DNA of 64,000 nucleotides from Lactarius indigo (taxonomy: Eukaryota > Basidiomycota > Agaricomycetes > Russulales > Russulaceae): assembly GCA_025766275.1 (NCBI GenBank), contig JAFKAC010000014.1:62001-126000 (forward strand), written 5' to 3'. Both the position numbers and the translations under genes were made by a program. Below the pieces are notes generated by a model. That model was not told where the DNA came from and did no database searches. It saw only the letters and a list, made by a program, of their open reading frames with translations. Below are positions 48,931 to 60,030 of this stretch, piece by piece (within the stretch, counting starts at the first letter, position 1; each line of letters opens with the position of its first letter).

Positions 48931-49730
48931 ATGGTAGTGAGTGGGCTTACTTACGAGGCTCTGGAAAACCAAACACTGGGTGAACGACTGGGGCACCGGG
49001 TCTACACTACAAGTTCTTAGATATAGTGTAAACACAGTGAATGCATGGGAAATAATGGGAACGGGCATCCGCCCCCCGTTGTATATGAACATAAACGACA
49101 TCTTTGTGTTAAAGTAAAGATGGAGGAATTTCACAAGCTCTCTGGACGAGCTACTCACTACTGCCTTACGATTTGAAGCCAATTGCGGCAAAAGCTTTTC
49201 AAGTGCACTTTAGACTCGGAGGACATAAGACATCATGAATTTGCACTGGAGCAGGGAAGGGTACGGGTCTCGCACTGGATATTAAATCCTAGGCGTTCCT
49301 CTTCAGTGTACGTGATAAACGAGCTGATGCTTGATTACAAACCTAGACGTTCTATGTGAGGTGTGATTAAGTGATAGCATATATGTGGGTGATGCGGGTG
49401 AGAAAGCGGACTAACCCTCCTCAGCGTACGTGATAAACGAGCTGGGGAAGGGGGAAAGTTATCGTACGAGATAATATATGGGTTCTGTTTATGGATTCCA
49501 ATATGTAAACATGTGCCATCCAAGTCCAAAGACTCCAAACACGCCTCGGCTCTTACACTGCACAGAAGTCTGACGTGACTTACGATATGACGGTTGAAAT
49601 GCATCATACAACCCGTCGTAATTTTTGTCTGATGGCGAGGAATCGTACAATGTGAGCGACTAGGCAATCTACGGGATCTGTCGCAGTGCAGTACGCCGAA
49701 GTTTCTTTTGATTCGAGTATATCACTTCCC
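48931..49730 (+). pseudogene. Relic of the VWA-encoding exons of GTPase gene 3
   Basis: Fragments still align with copy 2. The piece at about 49,125-49,262 (tttcacaagctctctggacgagct, then catcatgaatttgcactggag) matches the FTSSPDELL...IMTSHWS exon. The piece at about 49,667-49,720 (atctacgggatctgtcgcagtgcagt) matches MYDICRSAV. The pieces are out of frame, the MIDAS exon is missing, and about 400 bp of unrelated DNA containing a repeated gtacgtgataaacgagctg (near 49,309 and 49,423) separates them. Confidence 0.7.
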
Positions 49731-49982
49731 CCCTGCAACTTGGCTTCAAACTCTCATAGATCTCATGCTCGTATCATTCCGACATGCCAGCGAGAACCCC
49801 GTGAATGCCGGCCCGATCCGCTGCTTTCAGGCATCAATCAACCAGTTTCCACTACTTCTTCGAACCATCCGCCATGGGTTCACAGCGACTGAAGTAGACA
49901 CGAAGGCGCTGCATGTCGGCGTATATAACCCCATGTCTTTCCCTTCTGCACGGCAGCTGCATTAGCCGCCAGCGCGCTCACC
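49731..49982 (+). promoter_or_regulatory. Promoter region of S53 gene 3
   Basis: Retains the gcatcaatcaacc-gtttcc block and the tcggcgtatataacc TATA element (TATATAA, 49,922-49,928) seen before the other two S53 genes. Here the TATA lies only about 55-60 bp from the ATG, against about 85 bp in copies 1 and 2, because part of the leader is missing. The upstream duplicated block is otherwise largely lost. Confidence 0.55.
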
Positions 49983-52321
49983 ATGCGCGTACCCGCACTC
50001 TTCGGTTCCCCCCTCGTCGTCGCCTTCGCCAGTGTTGCCTCTGGTGCTACTCGCGCTCTCAAGCTGCGACAGAGTATTGTGCCCCCACGCAATTGGGTCG
50101 ACCTAGGTCCTGCCCCACCCAACCACGTCATCCCGCTGCGTATTGCCCTTCCCCAGCCCCGCTTTCCTGAGCTCGAGCAGCACCTCACTGAGATTAGCGA
50201 TCCGCTCCACGAGCGCTACGGAAAACACCTGTCGAAGGAGGACGTCGAGGCACTTGTGGCACCGCATGCGAGCAGTGTCCGTGCTGTTCATGAGTGGCTA
50301 GAAAGCCATGTGATACAGGAAGAGACATATCACCGGTCTCCTGCAGGCGATTGGGTCACGGTGCGCCTGCCAGTTGCGCAGGCGGAGAAAGTGCTCGGAA
50401 CGGCTAGTCACTCCGCCTTGTTCGCGCCAGCTCGATTCAACTTACTTTTTAGGAGTTCGGTGTGTGGAAGCACACTCAGGACGGCGACGTCCTTGTGCGG
50501 ACCACAGAGTACAACCTTCCCGCACACCTCGACAAGCACATTGAGCTCATCCAACCGACGACTGCATTTAATCGCGCCAGGGGGCAGCGCACTACGTTCC
50601 GATTCTCTCCTGCCCTCGATGCGACCCCTTCTCTCTCAGGCGACAAGATCTCCGTCCCCGGGTCAGGAGTAGCCGTAGACAAGGCCGTAGATGCGAGCTG
50701 TGACATGACAATTACGGTTTCGTGTCTCAAGCAGCTCTACAACTTGAACGCGACCGATTACGTCCCTCAGGCAACAGATAAGAACGCGATCGCGTTCACG
50801 GGATATTTGGACGAGTTTTCTAGCTTTACTGATTTACAGCAGTTCTACGCAGATCAAGTCCCAGCGGCTGTCAACACATCTTTTGATGTCGTTCTCATCA
50901 ACGGTGTGTATTATGCTGCCTCCTTTCCCTCACTTGTAAATCGGCTAATTGACCTGAAGGCGGTCAGAATAATCAGACCTTGTTTGAGGCTGGAATAGAG
51001 GCCAATTTAGATGTGCAGTTTGGACTCGGCATCTCGTTCCCAACCCCTGGCACGTTCTATTCTACAGGTGGAAGGCCGCCTTTTATTCCAGATAAAAATA
51101 CACATGAAAACACAAACGAACCTTATCAGGTTTTCAGTGCTCATTAAGCGCTCATTCCCCACATCGAGGTTGATACTTGATGGTAGCTGTATGCTAGTGG
51201 CTTGACTTCATCCTCGCGCAGCATAAGATCCCACAAGTTATCTCTACAAGTTACGGTGACGACGAGCAGACTGGTGAGGATATGCTCCGCCCCCCGTCCT
51301 CCTTGTCGACTCACCTCCGCCACATATAGTCCCTGTGGACTACGCGCGCCGTGTATGCAGACAGTTTGCTCAGTTTGGTTCTCCACCTTTATCTTATTCA
51401 GTCACGTGATATACTGAAGACGACCAATAGGAGCACGTGGCGTCTCGCTGTTGTTCAGTTCGGGCGACGGTGGCGTTCTTGGTGGCGTTGGGGACGGTAA
51501 CGCCGATCCTGCAACGCAGACCTGTTTCACAAATGACGGAACGAACCAGACAAAGTTCATCCCCATCTTCCCTGCGAGTTGTCCCTTGTAAGCGATCATC
51601 CCTTTTTTCTGTTTCTCTGGCGTTCGTAATGGATTCTTTGCTGGTGGCGCACAGCGTGACTGCAGTCGGCGGCACGGACAATATTCCAGAAGTCGCCGCT
51701 AGCTTTTCAAGAGGCGGATTCAGCAACTATGTACGCCTTCTTGTATCTCTTGCGTCCCCGCTTATCTGATGGGTGTACTTTAGTTCAAACGCCCAATATG
51801 GCAAAGCCGAGCAGTACGGTCGTTCTTAAGATCGCTACCGGATGGCATCTACGCGGGTCTCTTCAATCCCGCTGGACGCTTATGGGCCCACCATTTACCG
51901 GTAAAGTTCTGAACCCGATGCGTGACTGCAGGCAATCCCGGACGTTTCGGCGCCGGCAGATTTCTTCCGGATCTTCCTCGGGGGGCACGCAGTGCACATC
52001 GGCGGCACCTCAGCGGCTGCACCGTCGTTCGCTGCTTTTGTCGCCCTGCTGAACGATGCGCGGATTGCTGTGGGCAGGCCCCCACTCGGCTTCCTCAATC
52101 CGCTTTTATACTGGTTGAACGGAGTAGGGTTTAACGACGTCACGTCTGGGAATGCCCCAGGATGCGGTACGCCTGGGATCAACGTGAGCGCCTCTTCCCT
52201 CATCTGAGTCTCGGAATGCCCCTGAACACGTGGTAATGCGACGGAAGGGTGGGACCCCGTGACAGGTTTAGGGACGCCTGACTTTGGGAAACTGAAAGAG
52301 ATTGTGTTGAACCTTTTTTGA
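49983..52321 (+). CDS. S53 peptidase (sedolisin-like), copy 3, probably damaged
   Basis: Starts [20 protein letters not shown] (signal peptide). The prodomain, catalytic EANLD, SSGDGG and GGTSAAAP motifs are present, with a few extra residues (VLGGVGDG) after the oxyanion Asp. Several splice sites have decayed. Intron 1 begins gctagt (GC, 50,403). The donor that is gt in copies 1 and 2 reads tt at 51,880-51,881, though an in-frame gtaaag follows 20 nt later. The last acceptor (cag/tag in copies 1 and 2) reads aat near 52,235. Without that acceptor, translation would stop at 52,207 and lose the WDPVTG calcium-site tail; the homologous tail persists to the TGA at 52,321. Either an alternative splice rescues it or the enzyme is inactive. 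Confidence 0.7.
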
Positions 52322-53272
52322 CGAAGGATTTTCATGTACATCACGTTCTGGTACACTCTTCCTGGTAAGCTTTCAATCACGGACAGGTAGTGGAGCAATT
52401 GAAAGTAGCCTACCACCCAGTACAAACCTGACCACCCGAGAACGTAGTGTGCAAGGTAGAGTGGGTATATATGCGTGGAAATCAGGGCGATGAGCTAGGG
52501 TTTGACCCTAGTCGTATCCCTTCTGTGTGAATCGCTGCGAGGTCGGAACGAGAATGGCCCTCTCGTTCTCGACCATACCGCGCTGTTCCCCATTGTCCTC
52601 CAGCACCCGTGCTGGCTGGTGCCTCTTGAACTCAGCGAACAAATCGAAGGGCGCAAATGTTGAGTTCTCAGCACACGAGAAACCGCTGTGGCTCACGCTG
52701 GCGATCATACCCTTTCCGAGTGTATTTGACTGATTAATTACTCTACCATGATCTGAACTAGCATCTTGTCTCGTCTCGTGGAATCGCGGTCTGCCCATAC
52801 CCATGTGAATACGACACTTACGGTACTCCGCGTCTTTTCTGGCCCTGTGCGTATATACCTCGTACGTTACTTTCGTAGTTCTCCGTAATCGCTTTTTGCC
52901 CGTAATTCCCGAGTTTTGTTCATTTGTCTAGTGCCCTCCACACCCAGTTCCCCTTTGCGCAAGTGCTTCGGTCTTTCTCGCGTCTGTCATAACATTCTAC
53001 AGTAAACTCACGCTCTTCATTTGCGGCAACCTCTCCCACATTTCCTTGTCTTCGGTAAGCACCTGCACGAGAGGGAATAATCAGGCTCGTATAAATTGCA
53101 CACTATATCATCAGTAGGGTCTGAGGGCACTATTCACTCTGAGTTGCCGAACATGCAAAGTTAGACCTATTCTAGTAGCACCTCGTATTATTTTACACCT
53201 CTAAACAACTGAGAGGGCCTCTGTAATCGTAATAGTGAAGTAGATACGTCAATAGGGGTACCACACACTTTT
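52322..53272. other. Shared spacer between S53 gene 3 and NLR-like gene 2
   Basis: Homologous to 34,818-35,404 at both ends, but about 360 bp longer in the middle (about 52,690-53,020). The open frame at 52,508-52,804 on the minus strand is not conserved in the sister interval, so it is not called. Confidence 0.65.
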
Positions 53273-56200
53273 TCACAATATATAGTCCGATAATAGCCGC
53301 GCAATCTCGTTTTGTCCCATCGACGACGCGATCTGAACCGGAGTCTGACCTTGATCGTTTTCTACATCTACACTGGCATCTGCGCCATGCTCGAGTAGCA
53401 GTCGCACAACATCGACCACAGGTTCCCGACGAGATAACGCCAGGTGCAAAGGTGTCAAGTGGCGCCCATTTTGTGCGTTAACGTCCGCCCCGTACTGGAT
53501 TAGTAGTTGCGCAGTGTCAGTGGCCCTCGACAACAACCGCTCTGACGACGTTGACAACGCCAAATGCAAAGGCGTCGAGTATCCTTGATCCCGTGCGTTA
53601 ACATCTGCCCCGTGCTCGATCAATAACCGCATGACCTCCCGATCTGACGGCGACATCAAATGGAATTTATCCTGTTCCTTTCGTCAACATGGCGCCGCAT
53701 TAACGGAATCACAGCTTTTGCACTCACCGAGAGCAATGTTAGATGCAAAGGCGTCTGGTGGCTCCCGTTGTATGCATTGACATCTGCCCCGTGCTCTATC
53801 AGCAGCTGCACAGTTCTAGCATCCCCCTCGAACACCGCCAGATGCAGAGGCGTTGAGTGGTTTCGATCTTGTGCGTGTACATCTGCCCTATGCTGGAGCA
53901 ATAGCTCAATAGTTCTGGCATCCTCCTGGCATGACGCCACACATGAAGGCGTCGAGTAATTCTGATCAAGATTCCGATCCTGCAAGACACCGAGCGTATG
54001 CTTGAACCTTAACCACTTAGCTTCAGCATTCCGTACTGATGACGCTAGGTGCAAAGGGGTCGAGTTGTTATGATCCTGTGCGTTAACATCTGCCCCATGC
54101 AAGATCAGTAGCTGCGGGATTCGGATCCTCTGATCCAGCGGTGACCTCCAACGACCACTATCCTGTCCTTTTCATCAACACGGTGCCGCATCAATAGCAT
54201 CACAGCTTTTGCACTCACCGAGGAAAATGTTAGATGCAAAGGCGTCTGGTGGCTCTCGTTGTATGCATTGATATCAGCTCCGTGCTCTATCAGCAGCTGC
54301 ACAGTTTCGACATCCGCCTGTGACATCGCCAGATGCAGAGGCGTAGAGTGGTTTCGATCTTGTGCGTGGAGATCCGCCCCATACTGAAGCAATACCCCAA
54401 CATTTTTAGCATTCCCCCGGCGTGCTGCCAGATGTAAAGGAGTTGAGTGGTCCTGATCCCTTGCGTCGATATCCGCCTCATGCTCGATCAATAGCCGCAC
54501 AGTTTCGGCACTCCATGCCGATGACGCCAGATGCAAAGGGGTCGAGTGGTCCTGATCCCGTGTGTTAACTTCCGCCCCATGCTCAATCAATAGTCGCACG
54601 GCTTCAGAATTCCCTATGAATAACGCCCGGTACAAAGGTGTCCGGTTTCCCCTATCCCGTGCATCGACCTCCGCTCCGCGCTCGATCAATAGCTGTATAA
54701 CTTCAACATTGCTCGAGGACGAGGCCACATGCAAAGGGACAGAGTGGGTCCAATCCCGTGCGTTGACATCCGCCCCAAGCCTGATTAGGAGTCCCACAGT
54801 TTCAGTATTCCCCTGTTTTGACGAGGCCACATGTAAAGGCGCCTCGTGTCTCGTAGCTTGTACATTGACATCCGCACCGAGCTCGATGAAGAACCGCACA
54901 GTTTCTACACTCCTCGACGATGACGCTAGAGCCAATAGTGTCTGAAGGTGCGTGTTTACTTCCGCTCCATGCTGGATTAATAGCCGCGCAACATTGACGT
55001 GTCCGCCTTGTGATGCCTTGTGCAATGCAGTACGGTCGTCCTTGGTTGTGGCGTTGACATCAACGCCGCGCCCCAATAGGGCCCGAACAAGTTCCAGGTG
55101 TCCATTCGCTGCTGCCAAGTGAAGTGGTGTGGTGTTGTAGTACTCTTGGGAGTTTGCATCTGCCCCATGGTCCAGTAGCCAGAGCGCGACATCAATACTT
55201 CCCTCCTCTGATGCCGCGTGCAGTGGAGTGCGATTTTCATAAACGGTGACATCAACGGCTGCGCCATTTTGATATAATAGCTCTGCGACCTGCCAGTGCC
55301 TGTTGTGCAATGCCGCCGCCATTGGACTCTTGTTAATCCCAACCCTAGCGTTAACGAGCTGTGGATACTCGGCGATGAGGTATTTGGTTAGGTCGAGAAA
55401 TCCACACAGCGAAGCGTAGTATAAGCACAACGGTGTATGGAATCCTTGATCTCCTTGATCATAGTCTCCGACGGATGAAGACTTGTCGGGAAAACAAAGG
55501 TATTGTGCCGATCGTAAACGTAGGAAGGACCACCATTGTTTGTCGATGATACGCGAATTAGAGTTGACCCATGTCGCGAAATATGGTTTCTCAGGATCAA
55601 AGAGACGTCGCATCCCATCTTCTACACGTAAAGATACGTTCTCGAACTGGGCATGGTCCACCCAGTGCTGGGCGGCGTAGTCACGTAAAGGAGAGCTACT
55701 TTCCGCACTGTCGTCGTGATCTGGCTGGAGTAAGATTGCTAAGCACGCTCGAGCGATGACGGTGTGGGCTGGTTCGAGACGGATATGAAAGAGGGAAATG
55801 TCCGCTTCCAGGTTGGCAAGGCGATCCGAGGTCAAGAACTCCTTCACAGAGAAATGTGCGAATTGTACAACACGGTCTCCCCGAGAGTTTTCATCGACAC
55901 CATTGACGACGACGATCAAGCTCGAGCACGTAGACAGGACACCTTGTTGCTCGTCGTCCCATCGCCAATCTTTATTCAGTGCCGGTATCCCATCCTTCGC
56001 CCCGTCAAAGTCAAGAGCAAGAACTTCTGCAAGCTCCTCGACCCGAAGCGGCCGAGTCGCCACAGTGAGACATTGTAGTAGACGATAAGCTTGACGCGGG
56101 TTGGTCTTTCCAATTTCTTTCAACATTCGTTCGTATGTCTCGTCCAAAGATTTCGGCAGTTCTTTAAGAACGCTCCGGACGTTCTGCGGCAGGCAATTTC

Positions 56201-58361
56201 GCAACGTCTCCAACTGACAGAAGACCCATCGGAACCTGTTGAACGTCGTGAACAAGCGTCGTGATCGCTCTTATATTTCTCTTACATTCCGTTGGCTCTT
56301 TCTGAGAGTGTCTCAATCACATGCTCTTTTTCCTCATGCCTCCATCTCCTCATAAATTTACCTGACCCAGAGTAGACCACAGATCTGACGTAGTCCGCGA
56401 TGTCCTTCTTTTGGCCACTTTCATCTTGAAGGGAAAATGTCTGAGATGCGATTGACTGAAGTACATCGCTGATGTCGACCTCCGGACGACTCGTGACACA
56501 GATATGAAGACTAAGAACCCGAAGCTCGACGAGGTCTTTTATGAGGTCAAGGACCTGCTCGCGGAGGGATGGAACATCAGACGTGTCGGGACATTCGTCG
56601 AGGGCATCCATGATGAGGTAAACTAGGCCTTGATTCGGGAGCGTGAGCATCTCTTTGAGACATTGCAACAAAGTACTGTCACTAGGCTGACGCTCGCCAT
56701 TGTCGTGGGTCTTGTAGAGACGTTGGAGTATTTCGCGAAAAGGATCAGAACGACTAGAAAGTTGGATGAGAAATGAGGAAAGCAGGTTGCGGCGGGTCTG
56801 CTTGTTGACATCCCGGAAGTCAAAGTAGAAATATGCCATCGAGGCCGACCCTTTATTGCACAGGGTTGTAATATCGTTGATGACGGCAGAGCTGGTCAAC
56901 AGTTTAAGCTTTCCAAATTTCAGAATTTAAGGAAAAACGAACCACAGGACGCTTTTCCCAGACCCGGCTGCGAAACACGTATGATCCATAAGACCACGGG
57001 AGCCATCACGGGTGAAAGCAGCTCACGTTTCCCGTGTATCCACAGAAGGGGACCAGTCGCCTTCCATTCCCCGAATTTATCGTCTTTGATGAACCATTCG
57101 GCCGTTCCCTCGTGTTGACGATCGCTTGCAAAGTTGTGGTTTGTGGATGGATCCGGGGGAGATTGCCACCTTCTAAGTCCCTCTCGCAATTGTTCCACTG
57201 TGATCGTGTTAGGTTCTCGACTATCGGCGAACGCAGGACTGGTTACGAACGTTTCATGCCGTCTACATTTTTGGCTGTTTGTTGCACGACCAAATTCGCT
57301 TCCGTTGTTGTTGCCATTACTTCCTTCCCGTCTAGACGACTAAGAGTATATAAGGAGGTCGTTGACAGTTATGTTTCTCACCATCGGCAATTACTTGCAC
57401 CCTTTTGTCAACCATTTCGACTTGATCGCTGATAAACTGTACGTCGCACTTGACGTCTTCCACTTGGGCTACTACAACTTGAGCATTCTGCTCTACGCCC
57501 TGGGCGATGACCGTCATTTTGTTGTCGAAACCGTGGGTGATCCTCAGGAGCTCCACACTTGCTATCGCGACCTCTTCAAGTGTCAGTTTGTCGAGCTTCT
57601 TCATCCCATCCTCTAGATCTGTCCGCCCCGCCAACCTCTTCACAAATTTTTCTAAATCGATAAGAGTCTTGAGAAACGTATAGTGAAGGACGAGCTTACT
57701 TGCTTGACTCTCTTTCATTTCCTTCGTAGCGGTTGCGATAATATCTAGGACCTCAACCGTTATCTCCACCATCTTGTTCCTCATCGCCGGAATCAGTGGG
57801 ACCCCGGTATAAACCTCTAGTCGACTAAAGAAACCGTGAATACGTCTGAAGACGTCGACGAGGACGTCTTGGCTCGCAGAGACATCTTTAGCCGCCTGAC
57901 AGCGCTCAGCGTTACAAGAGCACCCATGAGGAACTGACCAATATTCTCACCAAGAGAAGAACACCAATACCAGCAAAGATTGCTTTGGCGGGTGAGAATG
58001 CCTGCCAAATTGACTCCAGCATGAGACCATTGACAGATGAACTGACATTTACCAAACCGGCACCTTCGCCAAGCGTCGCGGAGAAGGCATAAAGAACGCT
58101 GACGGTTGGAACGAACCATTTGTTCAACGTGTTGCCAATTGGAGACGGACCAAACTGATCGGCCTGAAACGCGGCGAGAATTGCGCTAGGAGAGTCGCAT
58201 TTTTCGAATTGTTTGAAGAGATCGTGTTTCTTTAAATCTTGCTTTGTCTTTTTCTTGTACGACTTGAGGGCAGTCTCAAAGATACGTTCGATATTGGAAG
58301 ATGATGGCGGCGCCGTTGCAGGAGTCTGGGACATAGAACCAGAAGCAGGAGGTTGACTCAT
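53273..58361 (-). CDS. NLR-like STAND protein: Goodbye domain - NACHT - ankyrin repeats (copy 2)
   Basis: Start codon at 58,361 (MSQPPASGSMSQ). It has a Goodbye-type domain (ETALKSYKKKTKQDL), then helical linker exons to about 57,250. NACHT has Walker A GSGKS at 56,951-56,965, Walker B LIMDALDE near 56,600 and TSRPEVDI near 56,480. The winged-helix-like region is followed by about twenty ankyrin repeats between 55,350 and 53,273 (stop at 53,273). The Walker A exon is joined by an intron just after GSGKSVL, whose lysine-serine are intact. Introns near 54,110-54,220 and 53,655-53,725 sit at the same place of the repeat as in copy 1. One repeat (about 53,960-54,020) is degenerate, with an unrelated FKHTLGVLQD insertion. 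The upstream part is very close to copies 1 and 3; the arrays differ in number and order of repeats. Confidence 0.85.
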
Positions 58362-58699
58362 TTTGAGGGGACGCTCTGATTGACGAGGGTGGGAAAGCAC
58401 TGTTAGTCGATTAGACGCCAACGTCGCCAAGGGATCACTGGGTCCTGCTTCATACGGTAAGCGCTCACACAGAGCCAGAGCATAAACTAAGTGCAATTCG
58501 CGCACCTTGGTTGACGCCGCCGCCACGTGCACCGTCAAAATGACGATGCCTCGTCCGCACGTCACCTAGTATATCCATCGATCCAGGGAGTGACAATCGG
58601 ACTGTCATTACAAGTGGATGCTCCGAGTCGACGCATTCAATTCAGTTGCTCTAGCCAGGCAGTCCTCCGCAACTCGCGGACGACGAACTGCCCGCCTAA
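58362..58699. promoter_or_regulatory. Upstream region of NLR-like gene 2
   Basis: The first 60 bp beyond the start codon resemble the region upstream of NLR-like gene 1 (gacgct-tgattgac, gaaggtggga or gagggtggga). After that the two diverge, and no GTPase start is present as it is near NLR-like gene 1. Nothing else is recognised. Confidence 0.4.
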
Positions 58700-59030
58700 A
58701 TCGACGCCACTATTCCCAGGCCAGCATGCGATTTCGTTAAAGTTCCGCCGTCCCGCATATCGTAAGTTACTACCGCAGATTTGTAACCCCAGGACTCTTC
58801 ATCGTACATCGACACCAACTGCTACGTGCTCACACGTCAGAGACGTTCTGGACAGACTGGAGTTTCTTCAGAGATATTTCTTAGCTCGTATGGGAGTTCC
58901 ATTAGGCGCATTGAAAATAATATCACAGAACGCGCGGACAATCTGGCTTGATGCGAGTGCACAACAATACGGGGCATGCCTTGGCTACACGTTGGGATCC
59001 AGGATAAACTCCTGATCTGCCCCTTTACCA
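58700..59030 (+). mobile_element. Decayed retroelement fragment (RT/RNase H-like)
   Basis: One frame reads VSYYRRFV near 58,765, the signature just before the connection region of Ty3/Gypsy-type reverse transcriptases. A second frame reads IWLDASAQQYGACLGYT near 58,940, resembling the first strand and catalytic Asp of RNase H. The frames are interrupted and no LTRs were found, so this would be a dead fragment. Both matches are short, so the call is tentative. Confidence 0.35.
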
Positions 59031-59195
59031 CCTTAGGAGTCATCTCGATGTCTGTAGAGTAGCCCAGCGCGTGTCCCCGTCACGGAGCATTCGAAACTCA
59101 CACTTAGAAGGACCTGTACTAGAGCCATGCATTCAGCACAACTCGAACGCATCAGAGAGGAATCGGCACACTCTTGTTGAACTCTTTCTCGCGTA

Positions 59196-59322
59196 TTTCT
59201 GCGCGAACCACTTGGGCTCGGCACGACGAGCTTTACCACCGTCTTCGAGCATCCCGCGCTGTTCCTCGCCGATGCCCGTTATAGCCAGTGACTCTCCTTG
59301 ATATCTTCGAGTATATCGAATA
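59196..59322 (+). repeat. Relic of the S53 downstream flank
   Basis: Resembles about 35,005-35,130 and 52,525-52,650, the DNA that follows S53 genes 2 and 3. Shared pieces are ctgcgcgaa/ctgcgtgaa, cgagcatcccgcgctgttcctcgccg, and a final ctcctt-gat-tcttcgagtatatcgaa. No S53 coding sequence remains before it. It marks a third module whose protease was lost. Confidence 0.55.
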
Positions 59323-60030
59323 AACACGCAGAATTCTCTCTCCTTCGCGGGTCGGAGTGGTGTGGCTTGGCGGAGCAGAAGTTCGAATTGGTCATGTTCC
59401 GAGTTTGACGCGAGAGAACTTCGAGCACCAGGTGAGAGCCGCTTGAGAGCGTTCGGACAGGGATCGGCGATGTTGTTCAGTAGACAAACCGAGCCGAATG
59501 CTGGGCTTCTCCACACCTGGGACAGCCTTCAAGGAGTCGATTTGTGCTTGATGTGGATGCGAGTCACCTTTGACTAAATACGGTGTCTTAGGCCGCTTCT
59601 AACTACTCGAGACACCGCGTTGTCTGCAAGATGCTGTGAAAGAAGTATCTACCGAAATAAGAGACAGAAAATACCATGGTCCCGTGCAAGGTCCCGCACC
59701 AAACACTCCCCTTTTCTTGAGATCTTCCAGGGCTCTGGGATTCTATGCAGGCATACGCGATGGAGATCGCTTAGGTTTTGCTTGATCTCACTCTCCTTGG
59801 ATCTGTACCACAAATTTCATTTGAATGAAATTAAAAAAAAACAACGTATCATCCGGAATTTTGCGACACACCCCACTAACACTGTGGCACATGTGTTAAA
59901 AATTCCGAGTAAGAACGAGCGCATCATGGCACATCTGTATAAGGAAATGGGCCGAGAGGGTGTAAGAAATTACTAAGAATGATGAAGTGGCAAAGCGGAT
60001 GCGTGGCTACGACAATTGGGGTAATACATA
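59323..60030. other. Spacer with an unassigned open frame
   Basis: A 118-codon frame on the plus strand (59,620-59,976) has a Lys/Arg-rich end (KIPSKNERIMAHLYKEMG) that looks protein-like. It has no recognisable domain and an A9 run inside it at about 59,834. It may be a fragment of a mobile element or of a lost gene. Nothing else is recognised. Confidence 0.3.
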
